DNA from: Clostridiaceae bacterium
GTDB taxonomy: Bacteria > Bacillota_A > Clostridia > Clostridiales > Clostridiaceae
Length of the DNA stretch: 64,000 bases
NCBI GenBank assembly: GCA_029256485.1
Contig: JAQSXU010000006.1
Coordinates: 1-64,000 of the forward strand
Reading direction: 5' to 3'
Notes under the pieces: generated by a model
The model's input: only the letters and a program-made list of their open reading frames with translations
Databases searched by the model: none
What the model was told of the DNA's origin: nothing
Shown here: positions 43,040 to 51,667 of the stretch, in pieces
How the letters are laid out: each line of letters begins with the position of its first letter
How positions within the stretch are numbered: the first letter of the stretch is position 1
Program-made: the position numbers and the translations under genes

Positions 43040-45112
43040 TTATTTTAAATCATATAATTGTACAGAGTTTCTTCCGCCAAACATGCTGATTCTCTCACTA
43101 TTTGTTCCGCTGTTTGTAGTATCGGTATTCTTCCATTCACTGCCAGGAACAAGCTTGCCGTTTTGTTGAATCCAATTACTAATATTATTACTTGAATTGT
43201 TTTTCAACATACTGGCTGCATTGGGGCCCGTATCTCCATTCACAATAGCATATCTTATCTCTCCATTGGCAACTAACTGTTTAAATTTTGATAATGTAAT
43301 AATTTTATCTGATCCGCTGAACCCTCCAATTGTCATAACAGGTTCTCCGGTTTCAAGTATTAAATCAGAAGCATAAGTCTGTGCTGAAGGAACGGCAACA
43401 AGGTATTTTTCATTTGTTCTATTAGATTCTAGGAATTTTATAAGCTTGGAGTTACTGCCTATACTTGAATCCTGCATCTGCCTGTTACTTGCAAGCTCTA
43501 GTCCAGCTGAAGGACTGCTTCCGTTCATTTTATAAAACATTGGAGTAAATGACCAAACTATTGGGGCTAAAATAATCCCAATGAAAGCAGCACTTACAAG
43601 TGCTTTGCCAAATACATGATGATTACTTAGTTTTTTTATTTTTACACTTTCTAAAGGATTATTTCTCTGTTTTACAATATTAGCCCCAGCAAGTGCTATT
43701 GATGAAATAACTGATAAAATGGCAGTTGCAAAAATTATTGCTTTATACCCGCTTGATCTGCCATAATTATAGGATAAAATAAGTATTTCAACTGCTGCAT
43801 TTACAATAAATGCTGATGGTAATAGCCATGATTTCCAATCACTTTCTTTAAAAAATTCCCACATTGTCACAAGTCCAATACCTGTTAAAGCTGAAATAGA
43901 TGGTGCCATTGTAGTTAAATAATATGTGTGGAATGATCCTTTAGTAAAACTGAAATAAATACATTCTGGAAGTAACCACATGAACCACATTATCAATGAC
44001 AATCTTCTTTTATCATCAATGCTGACACTTGACTTTTCCTTTAATTTCGCTGCTAAAAATCCAAATAAGGCAAATGGTAAAAGCCAGGATATTTGATCCG
44101 AAATATTATTATTAGCAAAAAGTCTAGTAATACCAGCCTTTGAGCTGTTACCCATGCCACCAAATCCAGCGTTATTAGTAAATTGTCTATTTCTGTTTTG
44201 TAAATTTGCTGTATCTTGGAATTGGCCCTGTGTTTTTTCTCGTGAAAAATTGTCAGCTGTTTGTCTTTGACCTTGAGATTGGTTTCTTAAATTGATTTCA
44301 TTACTATTTCTTGACCTGCTTCCCAATCCAATTCTATCAAAACCATTATGTCCCATTATAAGTTCCATAACACTGTTATTTGTGCTGCTTCCTATAAAAG
44401 GCCTGTTTGCAGCAAGAACTAAATCCACAGCAATTGACCAGCTTAAGGATACTAGTATGAGAACAATTGTACCTAAAATCAGATGTTTTATTCTCTTTTT
44501 TAAAGGAATGGATGAGGAAAGCAGGTAAGTTATATATAAAGCTGGGGCAACTAAATATGCCTCGGCCATTTTTATATTAAATCCTATACCAACAATAGCT
44601 AAACTAATAATTAGATATTTAAGACTTCCTTTTTCTGCAGCTATTAAAATAGCCCAGCAAGCAAGTAATAAAGCTAAAACAAGTAAGTTATCAATTGTAT
44701 TATTTCTGCTTGCCGCCACAAATATTGGAGTTACAGCTAAACATAATGCTGATATTAGGGCTGGCAAGCTGCCAAATGATCTTTCTACCAGATGATATAT
44801 AAGCCATACTGAAATCACTCCAGCAATTGCCTGGGGCAATATTATACTCCAGCCGCTAAATCCAAATATTTTTGCGGATATAGTCTGAATCCAAAATCCT
44901 AGCGGCGGTTTATCAATAGTTACAAAACCGGAAGGATCGAAAGCAACAAAAAAGAAATTTTTGAAGCTCATTAACATGCTTTTTACACCTGCTGCGTAAT
45001 ATGTATTGGCATATCCCTCTACGCTCAAATTTGCCAAATTTAATATTGCTGATAACATCAGTATAAGTGATAACCACAATGTTTCCCTTGTAAACTGCAA
45101 TTTTTTCTTCAT
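43040..45112 (-). CDS. GT39-family membrane glycosyltransferase (PMT/ArnT-like)
   Basis: 690 residues with about 12 membrane segments. The first extracytoplasmic loop holds the catalytic-type acidic region (FVAFDPSGFVTIDKPPLGFW, Asp about 59 and 67) typical of lipid-phosphosugar-dependent transferases such as B. subtilis YkcB. The long central loop (about 255-325) is rich in Asn, Gln and Arg; the C-terminal soluble part (about 530-690) ends at the wall side. AAGGAGG precedes ATG. It probably glycosylates wall polymers or proteins; the adjacent lipoprotein is a candidate partner or target. Confidence 0.9.
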   Translation of the reverse strand: MKKKLQFTRETLWLSLILMLSAILNLANLSVEGYANTYYAAGVKSMLMSFKNFFFVAFDPSGFVTIDKPPLGFWIQTISAKIFGFSGWSIILPQAIAGVISVWLIYHLVERSFGSLPALISALCLAVTPIFVAASRNNTIDNLLVLALLLACWAILIAAEKGSLKYLIISLAIVGIGFNIKMAEAYLVAPALYITYLLSSSIPLKKRIKHLILGTIVLILVSLSWSIAVDLVLAANRPFIGSSTNNSVMELIMGHNGFDRIGLGSRSRNSNEINLRNQSQGQRQTADNFSREKTQGQFQDTANLQNRNRQFTNNAGFGGMGNSSKAGITRLFANNNISDQISWLLPFALFGFLAAKLKEKSSVSIDDKRRLSLIMWFMWLLPECIYFSFTKGSFHTYYLTTMAPSISALTGIGLVTMWEFFKESDWKSWLLPSAFIVNAAVEILILSYNYGRSSGYKAIIFATAILSVISSIALAGANIVKQRNNPLESVKIKKLSNHHVFGKALVSAAFIGIILAPIVWSFTPMFYKMNGSSPSAGLELASNRQMQDSSIGSNSKLIKFLESNRTNEKYLVAVPSAQTYASDLILETGEPVMTIGGFSGSDKIITLSKFKQLVANGEIRYAIVNGDTGPNAASMLKNNSSNNISNWIQQNGKLVPGSEWKNTDTTNSGTNSERISMFGGRNSVQLYDLK

Positions 45113-45275
45113 ATTATCAACCTCCTTAAGTCAATATCGACAATGCAGATGGGATTTGTAGGCAGTTTACCGCTTCTTTATTAAATATCTTTTTTAGGTA
45201 TCTTTACGCACCTATACAGTATCCGCCTCTAATGTGACAGTTTAATAACAGAGTAATTAAAATTTTGTTAACAGT
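45113..45275. other. Gap upstream of GT39 gene
   Basis: A/T-rich region of the 439-base gap. It should contain the promoter of the GT39-lipoprotein operon, but I could not pick a convincing one. The rest of the gap (45276 onward) belongs to the flank of RAYT copy 2. Confidence 0.4.
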
Positions 45276-45286
45276 GGGACGGTTAA
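45276..45286 (+). repeat. REP-like motif beyond the 3' end of RAYT copy 2
   Basis: GGGACGGTTAA, 266 bases beyond the transposase stop and inverted relative to the copy at 46561, mirroring the layout around copy 1 (235 bases). Confidence 0.7.
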
Positions 45287-45551
45287 CTTTTTTTATCAGT
45301 TAAATTTTTATGTTTTATTGCTATTTAATTTAGCTTTCTCGTATATTAATTGTTAGACAAATTGGTATTTAGCGCTTTCAAATTAGTTAACCATTAAAAG
45401 AAAACCCTCTACTAAATTTATTTATAATAGATTAAAATAACTTAAGGCTTGTACAATATAATAAAATGCAAGCAAATAAAACCTTTTATTTAGTGTAAAA
45501 AATAAATGGCTGTAAAAAATTATTTATGTTATATGTACTTGAGTGGTATTT

Positions 45552-46466
45552 TTAAGACACTTGCTGGAGAATAAATTTGTTTACAATATCCTTGTACCTA
45601 TCCTCCGTTGATATAAGTTCCACTCCTATAGAGCAAAGCTTTGATACCCTTGACTCAGTAATATTACCAAGAACCTGACATATATGTTTAATTTTAAAAT
45701 TACAGAGTCTTCTCATTAAAAGAACTGCTAATGCCCTAGCAGCCTTATTATTTCTGCTATACTTCACATACATCATTAACTTTTCTATTCCTGTTTCTTC
45801 TGAAATGAAAGCTATTATCTGATCTGGGTTAAAGTTTCTAACCAGTACTTTTCTTTGACTTCTGTACTGAGTTTTTTCGTCTTCAAATTCCACTTCCTTC
45901 TTTAACTTTTCTTTATCGCACATATATACAAACTTAAGATATCTATCTCTTGCATTCTTCACACTTTGGCCAAGCATTTGCATTATATATGCTTCATCTA
46001 AAAGTCCTGTTGCATCTTTTTCAAGACCTAAATATACCTTTAAACTTGAATATTTATATTTTTCAGGGCAAATTTCATAACCTTTTATTTTTATAGGGTT
46101 ATTGTGAATATAAACTGATAGGGTAATTAGATACCTATCGGTATCAACTATTTTGCTCTTAAATCTATCTTGAAACACATGTCCATGTCTATCATGAATT
46201 CTGTTATATGTTACTGCATATTTAAAATTTAATCCGTGCATTATTTTTGATATGTCTGCACCATTGGAATCAATTATAAAATGGGCATGATTAGTCATCA
46301 TACAGTATGCATATACCTTAAATCCATATATTATTTGATAATTTCTCATCTGTCTTAAATATTTGTCTTTGTCATTATCTTTTTTGAACAATGGAACTTC
46401 CGTTATACTCCTTACCATAACATGGTATATTGCATTCTCTATTTTTATTCTTTCAGTTCTTGGCAT
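45552..46466 (-). CDS. REP-associated tyrosine transposase (Y1_Tnp), copy 2
   Basis: 304 residues, intact, about 93 percent identical to copy 1 by direct comparison. HUH motif His60-Ala-His62 and candidate Tyr119 (VYIHNNPIK) are conserved, as is the DnaA-domain-IV-like C terminus (ARALAVLLMR, ICQVLGN, SRVSKLC). Changes are spread over the length with no stop or indel, which suggests that both copies have been kept under selection or arrived recently. Confidence 0.92.
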   Translation of the reverse strand: MPRTERIKIENAIYHVMVRSITEVPLFKKDNDKDKYLRQMRNYQIIYGFKVYAYCMMTNHAHFIIDSNGADISKIMHGLNFKYAVTYNRIHDRHGHVFQDRFKSKIVDTDRYLITLSVYIHNNPIKIKGYEICPEKYKYSSLKVYLGLEKDATGLLDEAYIMQMLGQSVKNARDRYLKFVYMCDKEKLKKEVEFEDEKTQYRSQRKVLVRNFNPDQIIAFISEETGIEKLMMYVKYSRNNKAARALAVLLMRRLCNFKIKHICQVLGNITESRVSKLCSIGVELISTEDRYKDIVNKFILQQVS

Positions 46467-46560
46467 AAAAGCACCTCACAATTTGTTAATTTCAAACAAC
46501 TAATAGTATTAACTCCATTTAAGGCTATTATTCAATTCCCATGGAAAGGTTTGTAAGTTG

Positions 46561-46571
46561 TTAACCGTCCC
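46561..46571 (-). repeat. REP-like motif at upstream boundary of RAYT copy 2
   Basis: TTAACCGTCCC followed by TATTT, 94 bases before the transposase ATG, matching copy 1 in position and at the edge of homology. Confidence 0.75.
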
Positions 46572-46604
46572 TATTTACAAAACCTTATTTTTAATCTATA
46601 CTTT

Positions 46605-46640
46605 AATTGTCAACCTAAAATTTAATTATGATTGACAATT
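46605..46640. promoter_or_regulatory. Inverted repeat between divergent genes
   Basis: AATTGTCAA (46605-46613) and TTGACAATT (46632-46640) form perfect nine-base arms 18 bases apart. Each arm holds a TTGACA, so they may be the -35 boxes of divergent promoters or an operator. No good -10 was found at 17 bases for either. Confidence 0.4.
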
Positions 46641-46687
46641 ATTAAGTAAGGAGACGGCTCTTTAGTTTTGGAGTCAAATTTAGTGAA

Positions 46688-47080
46688 ATGTTAAATTTAC
46701 GACCTCATCATCTATTATGTATTCAATCCTATATTGGGCATGGTTACAGTGAAGAATTTGTGGAAAATATGGACAAGATAGTTTTACATCTTAATGATGA
46801 TACATCTATAAAACTTGTTAAAACCACGGATGATATTTGTAAGGCGTGCCCTAATAATCTAGGCAATGGTAAATGTCAGTATGAATCAAAAGTTTGTAAA
46901 TTTGATGCTGGTGTGCTGACTACTTTTAATTTTAAGGACAACTATGTATATTCATATAAATTTTTACTGGGCACCCTGAAAGAAAAACTAACCCAAGAAA
47001 ACTTTAAGAACATTTGCGGTAATTGTGAATGGTATTCTCATGGGTATTGCAGCACTATTTATGAAAATCTAAAGAAGTAA
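46688..47080 (+). CDS. DUF1284-family protein
   Basis: 130 residues. It begins MLNLRPHHLLCIQSYIGHGY, the family hallmark (RPHHLLC), and has further cysteines in CKACPNN, GKCQYESKVC and NICGNCEWYSHGYC. The cysteine spacing suggests a metal or Fe-S centre, as proposed for the family. The ribosome site is poor (GGAG about 16 bases upstream). Function unknown. Monocistronic. Confidence 0.85.
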   Translation: MLNLRPHHLLCIQSYIGHGYSEEFVENMDKIVLHLNDDTSIKLVKTTDDICKACPNNLGNGKCQYESKVCKFDAGVLTTFNFKDNYVYSYKFLLGTLKEKLTQENFKNICGNCEWYSHGYCSTIYENLKK

Positions 47081-47161
47081 CTTAAACCAAGTTACTTTCT
47101 TATTGTAAACTTATACATAACTTTCTATCTATAAAAATTATTAATACTTAGTTAATAATTC

Positions 47162-47190
47162 TTGACACAAATTACTATGGTGTGTACAAT
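47162..47190 (+). promoter_or_regulatory. Promoter of riboswitch/permease transcript
   Basis: TTGACA (47162-47167), 17-base spacer, TACAAT (47185-47190); about 40 bases before the first aptamer. Confidence 0.82.
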
Positions 47191-47229
47191 AAAACAGGTG
47201 AATTTAATAAATGTAAATGTGGATGACGA

Positions 47230-47415
47230 TTGTTGGAGATATTCTTTTATTAAGAATAACCGTAGAAGAAAGGAATAAATCCCGCTATAAATTTATTCTG
47301 AAACTTTCAGGTCTGTTACAATAATCTGACATACCCCTGGAGAGATCTCTTAGATGAGGCATCAAAGGAGCAACTTTTTTAAGGAAACTTTCAGATAAAC
47401 GGACAGGGTGATGAA
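47230..47415 (+). promoter_or_regulatory. Tandem glycine riboswitch
   Basis: Two consecutive aptamers. The first runs from TTGGAGATATTC through CCGTAGAAG to GAAACTTTCAGGTCTG and ends near ACATACCCC (47338). The second starts CTGGAGAGATCTCT, has GAGGCATCAAAGGAGCAA and ends GGAAACTTTCAGATAAACGG-ACAG. These are the glycine riboswitch consensus segments (GGAGA, CCGAAGNAGCAA-like and AAACTCTCAGG-like). A terminator overlaps the end of the second aptamer. Limits are approximate. Confidence 0.88.
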
Positions 47416-47460
47416 ATGGCAATAGCTTTATTTTGCCATTCCATCACCCTGTCTATTTTT
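47402..47460 (+). terminator. Riboswitch expression-platform terminator
   Basis: Very long stem: GACAGGGTGATG and AATGGCA pair with TGCCATT and CATCACCCTGTC, then TATTTTTG. Its 5' arm overlaps the aptamer end (GGACAG), so ligand binding can compete with the terminator stem. Confidence 0.9.
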
Positions 47461-47492
47461 GTGGAGTTATTTAAATTTAAGGAGGAATCATA

Positions 47493-48908
47493 ATGAATTT
47501 TTTACTTAGGAAAAAGGATGTCAGTTCAATCTTAGACGGCAGTAAGTCTGCTTCAATTCATAAACACTTAGGAGTATTTGATGTTACTTTAATGAGTATT
47601 GGAGCCACAATTGGAACAGGTGTTATGGTATTAACAGGACTTGTAGCCTCAAGAGATGCTGGACCTGCTGTGGTTTTATCCTTTATGGCTTCTGCAATTG
47701 TCTGCATGCTGGTAGGATTATGTTACGCAGAATTTGCATCTTCAATACCTACTTCCGGAAGTGCATATGCCTATACATATGTATCCTTAGGTGAAATAGT
47801 TGCACATTTGGTTGGATGGTCACTTATTATTGGCTACACACTAAGTACTGCAACTGTTGCAGGTGGATGGGCAGCATATTTTAATAGCCTTCTTAAAGAG
47901 ATTGGAATACATTTGCCTAGTAAGTTTACAAGCATTCCTAGTAATGGAGGAATTATTAATATTCCTGCAGTCATTGTAGTTTTGCTTGTTACTTTCATGC
48001 TTTCAAGGGGAACGAAGGAAAGCAAAAAAATAAATAACCTTATGGTAATTATTAAACTGGCAATCATAGTTTTATTTGTTTGCGTTGGAGTGTTTTATAT
48101 TAAACCTGAAAACTGGCATCCATTTATGCCATTTGGTACTAAAGGAGTTTTTGCTGGAGCAGCATCTGTATTCTTTGCTTATACAGGCTTTGATGCAGTT
48201 TCAACTTCTGCTGAAGAAGTTAAAAATCCTCAAAAAAATCTACCAATTGGAATCGTTGTCTCCCTAGTTGTATGTACATTAATTTATATTGTGGTCTGTT
48301 TAGTTTTGACTGGAATTACATATTACACTAAACTAAATGTTGGAGATGCAATGTCATATGCATTGCAAAGTGTTGGACAAGGCTTTGCAGCTTCTATAAT
48401 TTCAGTTGGTGCCATAATAGGTATTTTAGCTGTAATGTTTGCTTATACATATGGCGGTTCTCGTATATTATTTTCAATGAGCCGTGACGGATTACTTCCT
48501 AAACCTTTTTCTAAGATAAATCACAAAACAGACGTTCCTGTTCTTTCTACTTGGGTAGTAGGAATTACAGGCGCCCTCATGACTGGTGTGGTTGACCTGA
48601 AACAGCTGGCAGATGTAGCAAATATAACTCTTATTGGAACCTTTTTACTTGTCGCACTTTCCGTAGTTGTCCTCAGAAAGTCACAGCCAGATTTAAAAAG
48701 AAACTTTAAAGTACCCTTGGTTCCATTTTTGCCAATACTAGCTGTTATTTGCTGTTTATTCTTAATGTTTAACCTTTCAAAAGCTACATGGCTTTATTTT
48801 GGAGTATGGTTAGCATTAGGTACAGCAGTATATTTTACATACTCAAGAAAACATAGTTTATTACAGAAGCAACACAATCAAAGTGTTGAAATAAAGAAAG
48901 CAGCATAG
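47493..48908 (+). CDS. APC-family amino acid permease, glycine-riboswitch controlled
   Basis: 471 residues with about 12 membrane segments. The N-terminal signature is GATIGTGVMVLTG (about 38-50) and GSAYAYTYVSLGEIVAHLVGW (about 88-108), as in cationic/general amino acid transporters (YfnA/CAT type). AAGGAGG precedes ATG. Placement under a glycine riboswitch suggests a role in glycine (or related amino acid) movement; direction, import or export, cannot be decided from sequence. It ends at a strong terminator. Confidence 0.93.
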   Translation: MNFLLRKKDVSSILDGSKSASIHKHLGVFDVTLMSIGATIGTGVMVLTGLVASRDAGPAVVLSFMASAIVCMLVGLCYAEFASSIPTSGSAYAYTYVSLGEIVAHLVGWSLIIGYTLSTATVAGGWAAYFNSLLKEIGIHLPSKFTSIPSNGGIINIPAVIVVLLVTFMLSRGTKESKKINNLMVIIKLAIIVLFVCVGVFYIKPENWHPFMPFGTKGVFAGAASVFFAYTGFDAVSTSAEEVKNPQKNLPIGIVVSLVVCTLIYIVVCLVLTGITYYTKLNVGDAMSYALQSVGQGFAASIISVGAIIGILAVMFAYTYGGSRILFSMSRDGLLPKPFSKINHKTDVPVLSTWVVGITGALMTGVVDLKQLADVANITLIGTFLLVALSVVVLRKSQPDLKRNFKVPLVPFLPILAVICCLFLMFNLSKATWLYFGVWLALGTAVYFTYSRKHSLLQKQHNQSVEIKKAA

Positions 48909-48940
48909 ATTTAGAATTATTTGACATTTACAGTTGATTA

Positions 48941-48986
48941 AATGCATATAATGGTGTAAAATTACACTATTATATGCATTTTTTTG
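48941..48986 (+). terminator. Permease terminator
   Basis: AATGCATATAAT / ATTATATGCATT with inner GTGTAA/TTACAC pairing, followed by TTTTTTTG. Confidence 0.92.
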
Positions 48987-49024
48987 TTTACTTGTACAAA
49001 TGAATTTTAAGGAAGGGATATTAA

Positions 49025-49474
49025 ATGACTAGAGAAGATTTTATACAAATAGTGGATTCAAAGCTTAAACTTATAAGAAATGAAAATGATTATACTCAGG
49101 ATAAAATGGCAGAAATCATAGGTATATCTAAAAAAACTTTAATTAACATAGAAAAAGAAAGGGGAACTTTAGGCTGGGCTGCTGCTATTGCAGTATGTAT
49201 TATTTTTAAAGATAGTGAAATACTTCAGCTGGCTTTTGGCGGTCAAACACAAGATATTATATTATCCCTTTCATTTCACAACTATGAAGAAAAATATGAT
49301 AAAACCATGGGCGGAAAAATATGGTGGAAGGATATTCAGGTAAAGGATAAATATAAAATTCAGCAAAATATAGTATCAAAGCACTATAGAATTTTAGATA
49401 ACAGCAATAGGAGAATATGCTCTTCCTTCGAGTTTGACTATGTGCAAAAAAGACTTAGTGAACTGAATTCCTAA
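49025..49474 (+). CDS. XRE-type helix-turn-helix regulator
   Basis: 149 residues. N-terminal XRE HTH: LKLIRNENDYTQDKMAEIIG then SKKTLINIEKERGTLGW (about 14-52). The C-terminal 90 residues form an unrecognised domain (GGKIWWKDIQVKDKYKIQQNIVSKHYRILD). AAGGAAGGGA precedes ATG. It is the first of three same-strand genes with tiny gaps, so it is probably co-transcribed with the two radical SAM genes and may control them. Confidence 0.88.
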   Translation: MTREDFIQIVDSKLKLIRNENDYTQDKMAEIIGISKKTLINIEKERGTLGWAAAIAVCIIFKDSEILQLAFGGQTQDIILSLSFHNYEEKYDKTMGGKIWWKDIQVKDKYKIQQNIVSKHYRILDNSNRRICSSFEFDYVQKRLSELNS

Positions 49475-49497
49475 TTTATATGTTAGGGGATGGTATT

Positions 49498-50400
49498 TTG
49501 AAAATAAAAGATTTTTTAAGTTTAAGTGCATTCGGAATAAAAACTATACTATTCAAAATGAAAAAGCCAATTTTAGGTACTATAATTCTTACAGATTACT
49601 GCAATTTAAGCTGTAAACATTGTGCAGTTAATAATATAAACAAAGTTATGTATCCATATGAAGATATACTGGAAGAAATGCACAAGTTTTATGCTGAAGG
49701 AATTAGAATACTTTTTTTCTGCGGCGGTGAAACATTAACCTGGAACAATGGTAACAAAACATTAAGAAATCTTATATGTGAGGCAAAGAAGATTGGTTTT
49801 ATTTTAGTTAATATTGTAACTAATGGCACTATAGACTTGGATATTCCCCAAGCTGATGTAATATTTCTAAGTCTTGATGGAATGGAAAAGAATCATAACT
49901 TAATAAGAGGAAATACCTTCCACACAATTCTCAGCAATGTTTCTAAAGCAAATTCTTCTAACATTTGCGTATACATGGCCATTAACAATATAAATTATAA
50001 GGATATTAAAGGTTTATGTAAGCTAGTAAAAGAAACAAAAAATTTACACTCTATATCCTTTAATTTTCACACTCCTTATGAAGGTACAGAATATCTAGCT
50101 TTAACGCAGGAACAAAATCTGCAGGCAGTAAATTCTATTAAATCTATGATAAAAAGTGGTTACCCAGTGTTTAATTTATACTCAGCACTGGATTATTATG
50201 TTCAAAACAATTGGGAAAGGCCATGTAATCAATGCATTGTATCTGAAAACAAGAAAAGGTATATATGCGGCAGATGCATAGAAATTGAAGACCTTTGTGA
50301 AAAATGTGGTTACCTTTTTGCAGTTGAGTTTTCACTTCTCTGCAAAGGAAATATTAAAGTTATTTTTGATATGATAAAAACTTATTTAAAATATGTATAG
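49498..50400 (+). CDS. Radical SAM protein with extra C-terminal cysteine clusters
   Basis: About 300 residues. The TTG at 49498 is preferred because AGGGGATGG lies directly in front; an ATG six codons earlier lies before this site. The radical SAM cluster motif is DYCNLSCKHC (C-x3-C-x2-C, about 35-44), followed by FFCGGET and VTNGT. The C-terminal part has three CxxC pairs (CNQC, CGRC, CEKCGY), which could hold a second Fe-S centre or zinc. Substrate unknown. It lies between an XRE regulator and a HemN-like gene in one operon. Confidence 0.87.
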   Translation: MKIKDFLSLSAFGIKTILFKMKKPILGTIILTDYCNLSCKHCAVNNINKVMYPYEDILEEMHKFYAEGIRILFFCGGETLTWNNGNKTLRNLICEAKKIGFILVNIVTNGTIDLDIPQADVIFLSLDGMEKNHNLIRGNTFHTILSNVSKANSSNICVYMAINNINYKDIKGLCKLVKETKNLHSISFNFHTPYEGTEYLALTQEQNLQAVNSIKSMIKSGYPVFNLYSALDYYVQNNWERPCNQCIVSENKKRYICGRCIEIEDLCEKCGYLFAVEFSLLCKGNIKVIFDMIKTYLKYV

Positions 50401-50412
50401 GAGTGTGAAATT

Positions 50413-51657
50413 GTGATTACTAATTTATTAAGGTTGCTTTTTACAAGGTCTTTTAAGCCCTTTATTTTTACAAATGATAAAAATTATGATTTAAATACAG
50501 ATGGTCTTGAATTTGGTATATATGTTCATATCCCCTTTTGCACCACTTTATGCACGTTCTGTCCATATAATAAGATAAAGTTCACTAAAGACATGGCAAA
50601 AAAATACAAGATTGCTTTAATTAAAGAAATAAATATGGCAGGCAGCCTTATTAATAATAAAATAATAACCAGTGTATATTTTGGAGGCGGCTCCCCTGCA
50701 CTTATGCTTGAGGAACTTCCTGATATTATAAAAGCTTTGAGAGACAACTTTCATATAAACTGCAATATAGGTATAGAGCTTCATCCAAGAGATGTAAATG
50801 AAAGTGCTCTTTTAAAATTAAAAAACATGGGCTTTGATATGGTAAGCATAGGTATACAGTCATTTCAGGAGAAATCCTTGAAGATTCTAGGCAGAGAAAA
50901 TATTAATGGTGCTGAAAAAGTTGAAATTGCATACAAAGCAGGTTTTAAAACAATTGATGTAGACCTTATTTTTGGCATAGAAAATCAATGTGAAGAAGAT
51001 TTAAAAAAAGACTTTAAAACAGCGTTTCAATCAGGAGCAACACAGGTATCAACCTATCCATTTATTGATTTTTCTTACGCAAATAATAAAAGTAAACCTT
51101 TGTGTAAGAGAGATAAGAAAAAGCTTCTTAAATATCTTGAAAAAGTAAGTGAAGAACTTCAATGTACCAGAACGGCTGTATGGACTTTTGGTAAAAAACA
51201 CATTCCTAAGTATTCATCCATTACAAGAGATAATTTCATTGGCTTTGGTCCAAGCGCAACTACCCTTTTAAAGAACTTCTTTAAAATTAATACATTTTCA
51301 GTAGAAGAATATATAAATTGTATAAATAATGAACAGCTTCCCACTGCTCTTACTTTAAAATTTACCCAAAGAACCCGGGCTCTTTATTGGCTTTTTTGGA
51401 ATTCCTATACATTAAAAATTAACAGTGAAAATTTTAAAAAACTTTTTAATAAAGATTTAGAACAAATATTTAAATTTGAGTTACGCCTTGGAAGACTTTT
51501 AGGGTTAATAAGTAAAACTAATGAAGGTTACTCACTGACAGAAAAAGGTATTTACAAATATCACCTAGTTGAACAAAGCTATACTCATCAATACATTGAT
51601 AAAACTTGGAGAATAGCACAACAAGAACCTTGGCCTGAAAGAATAAAATTGTATTAA
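50413..51657 (+). CDS. HemN/HemW-like radical SAM protein
   Basis: 414 residues with a GTG start (AGGAGTG upstream). The motif YVHIPFCTTLCTFCPYNK (C-x3-C-x2-C, about 37-54) is the oxygen-independent coproporphyrinogen oxidase type; YFGGGSPALM and GIQSFQEKSLKILGR follow the HemN/HemW layout, with a HemN C-terminal-like domain from about 300. It could be a true coproporphyrinogen dehydrogenase, a HemW-type chaperone or an anaerobic porphyrin-modifying enzyme. No other haem gene is near. It is 12 bases after the first radical SAM gene. Confidence 0.85.
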   Translation: MITNLLRLLFTRSFKPFIFTNDKNYDLNTDGLEFGIYVHIPFCTTLCTFCPYNKIKFTKDMAKKYKIALIKEINMAGSLINNKIITSVYFGGGSPALMLEELPDIIKALRDNFHINCNIGIELHPRDVNESALLKLKNMGFDMVSIGIQSFQEKSLKILGRENINGAEKVEIAYKAGFKTIDVDLIFGIENQCEEDLKKDFKTAFQSGATQVSTYPFIDFSYANNKSKPLCKRDKKKLLKYLEKVSEELQCTRTAVWTFGKKHIPKYSSITRDNFIGFGPSATTLLKNFFKINTFSVEEYINCINNEQLPTALTLKFTQRTRALYWLFWNSYTLKINSENFKKLFNKDLEQIFKFELRLGRLLGLISKTNEGYSLTEKGIYKYHLVEQSYTHQYIDKTWRIAQQEPWPERIKLY

Positions 51658-51667
51658 AAAGTGCCAG

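Larger units (their letters stand above)
45440..46576 (-). mobile_element. RAYT element, copy 2
   Basis: Alignable with copy 1 over the transposase, about 110 bases on its 3' side (starting near AAGGCTTGTACAA) and 100 bases on its 5' side, ending at TTAACCGTCCCTATTT (46561-46576). The sequences outside are unrelated between copies. Confidence 0.7.
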
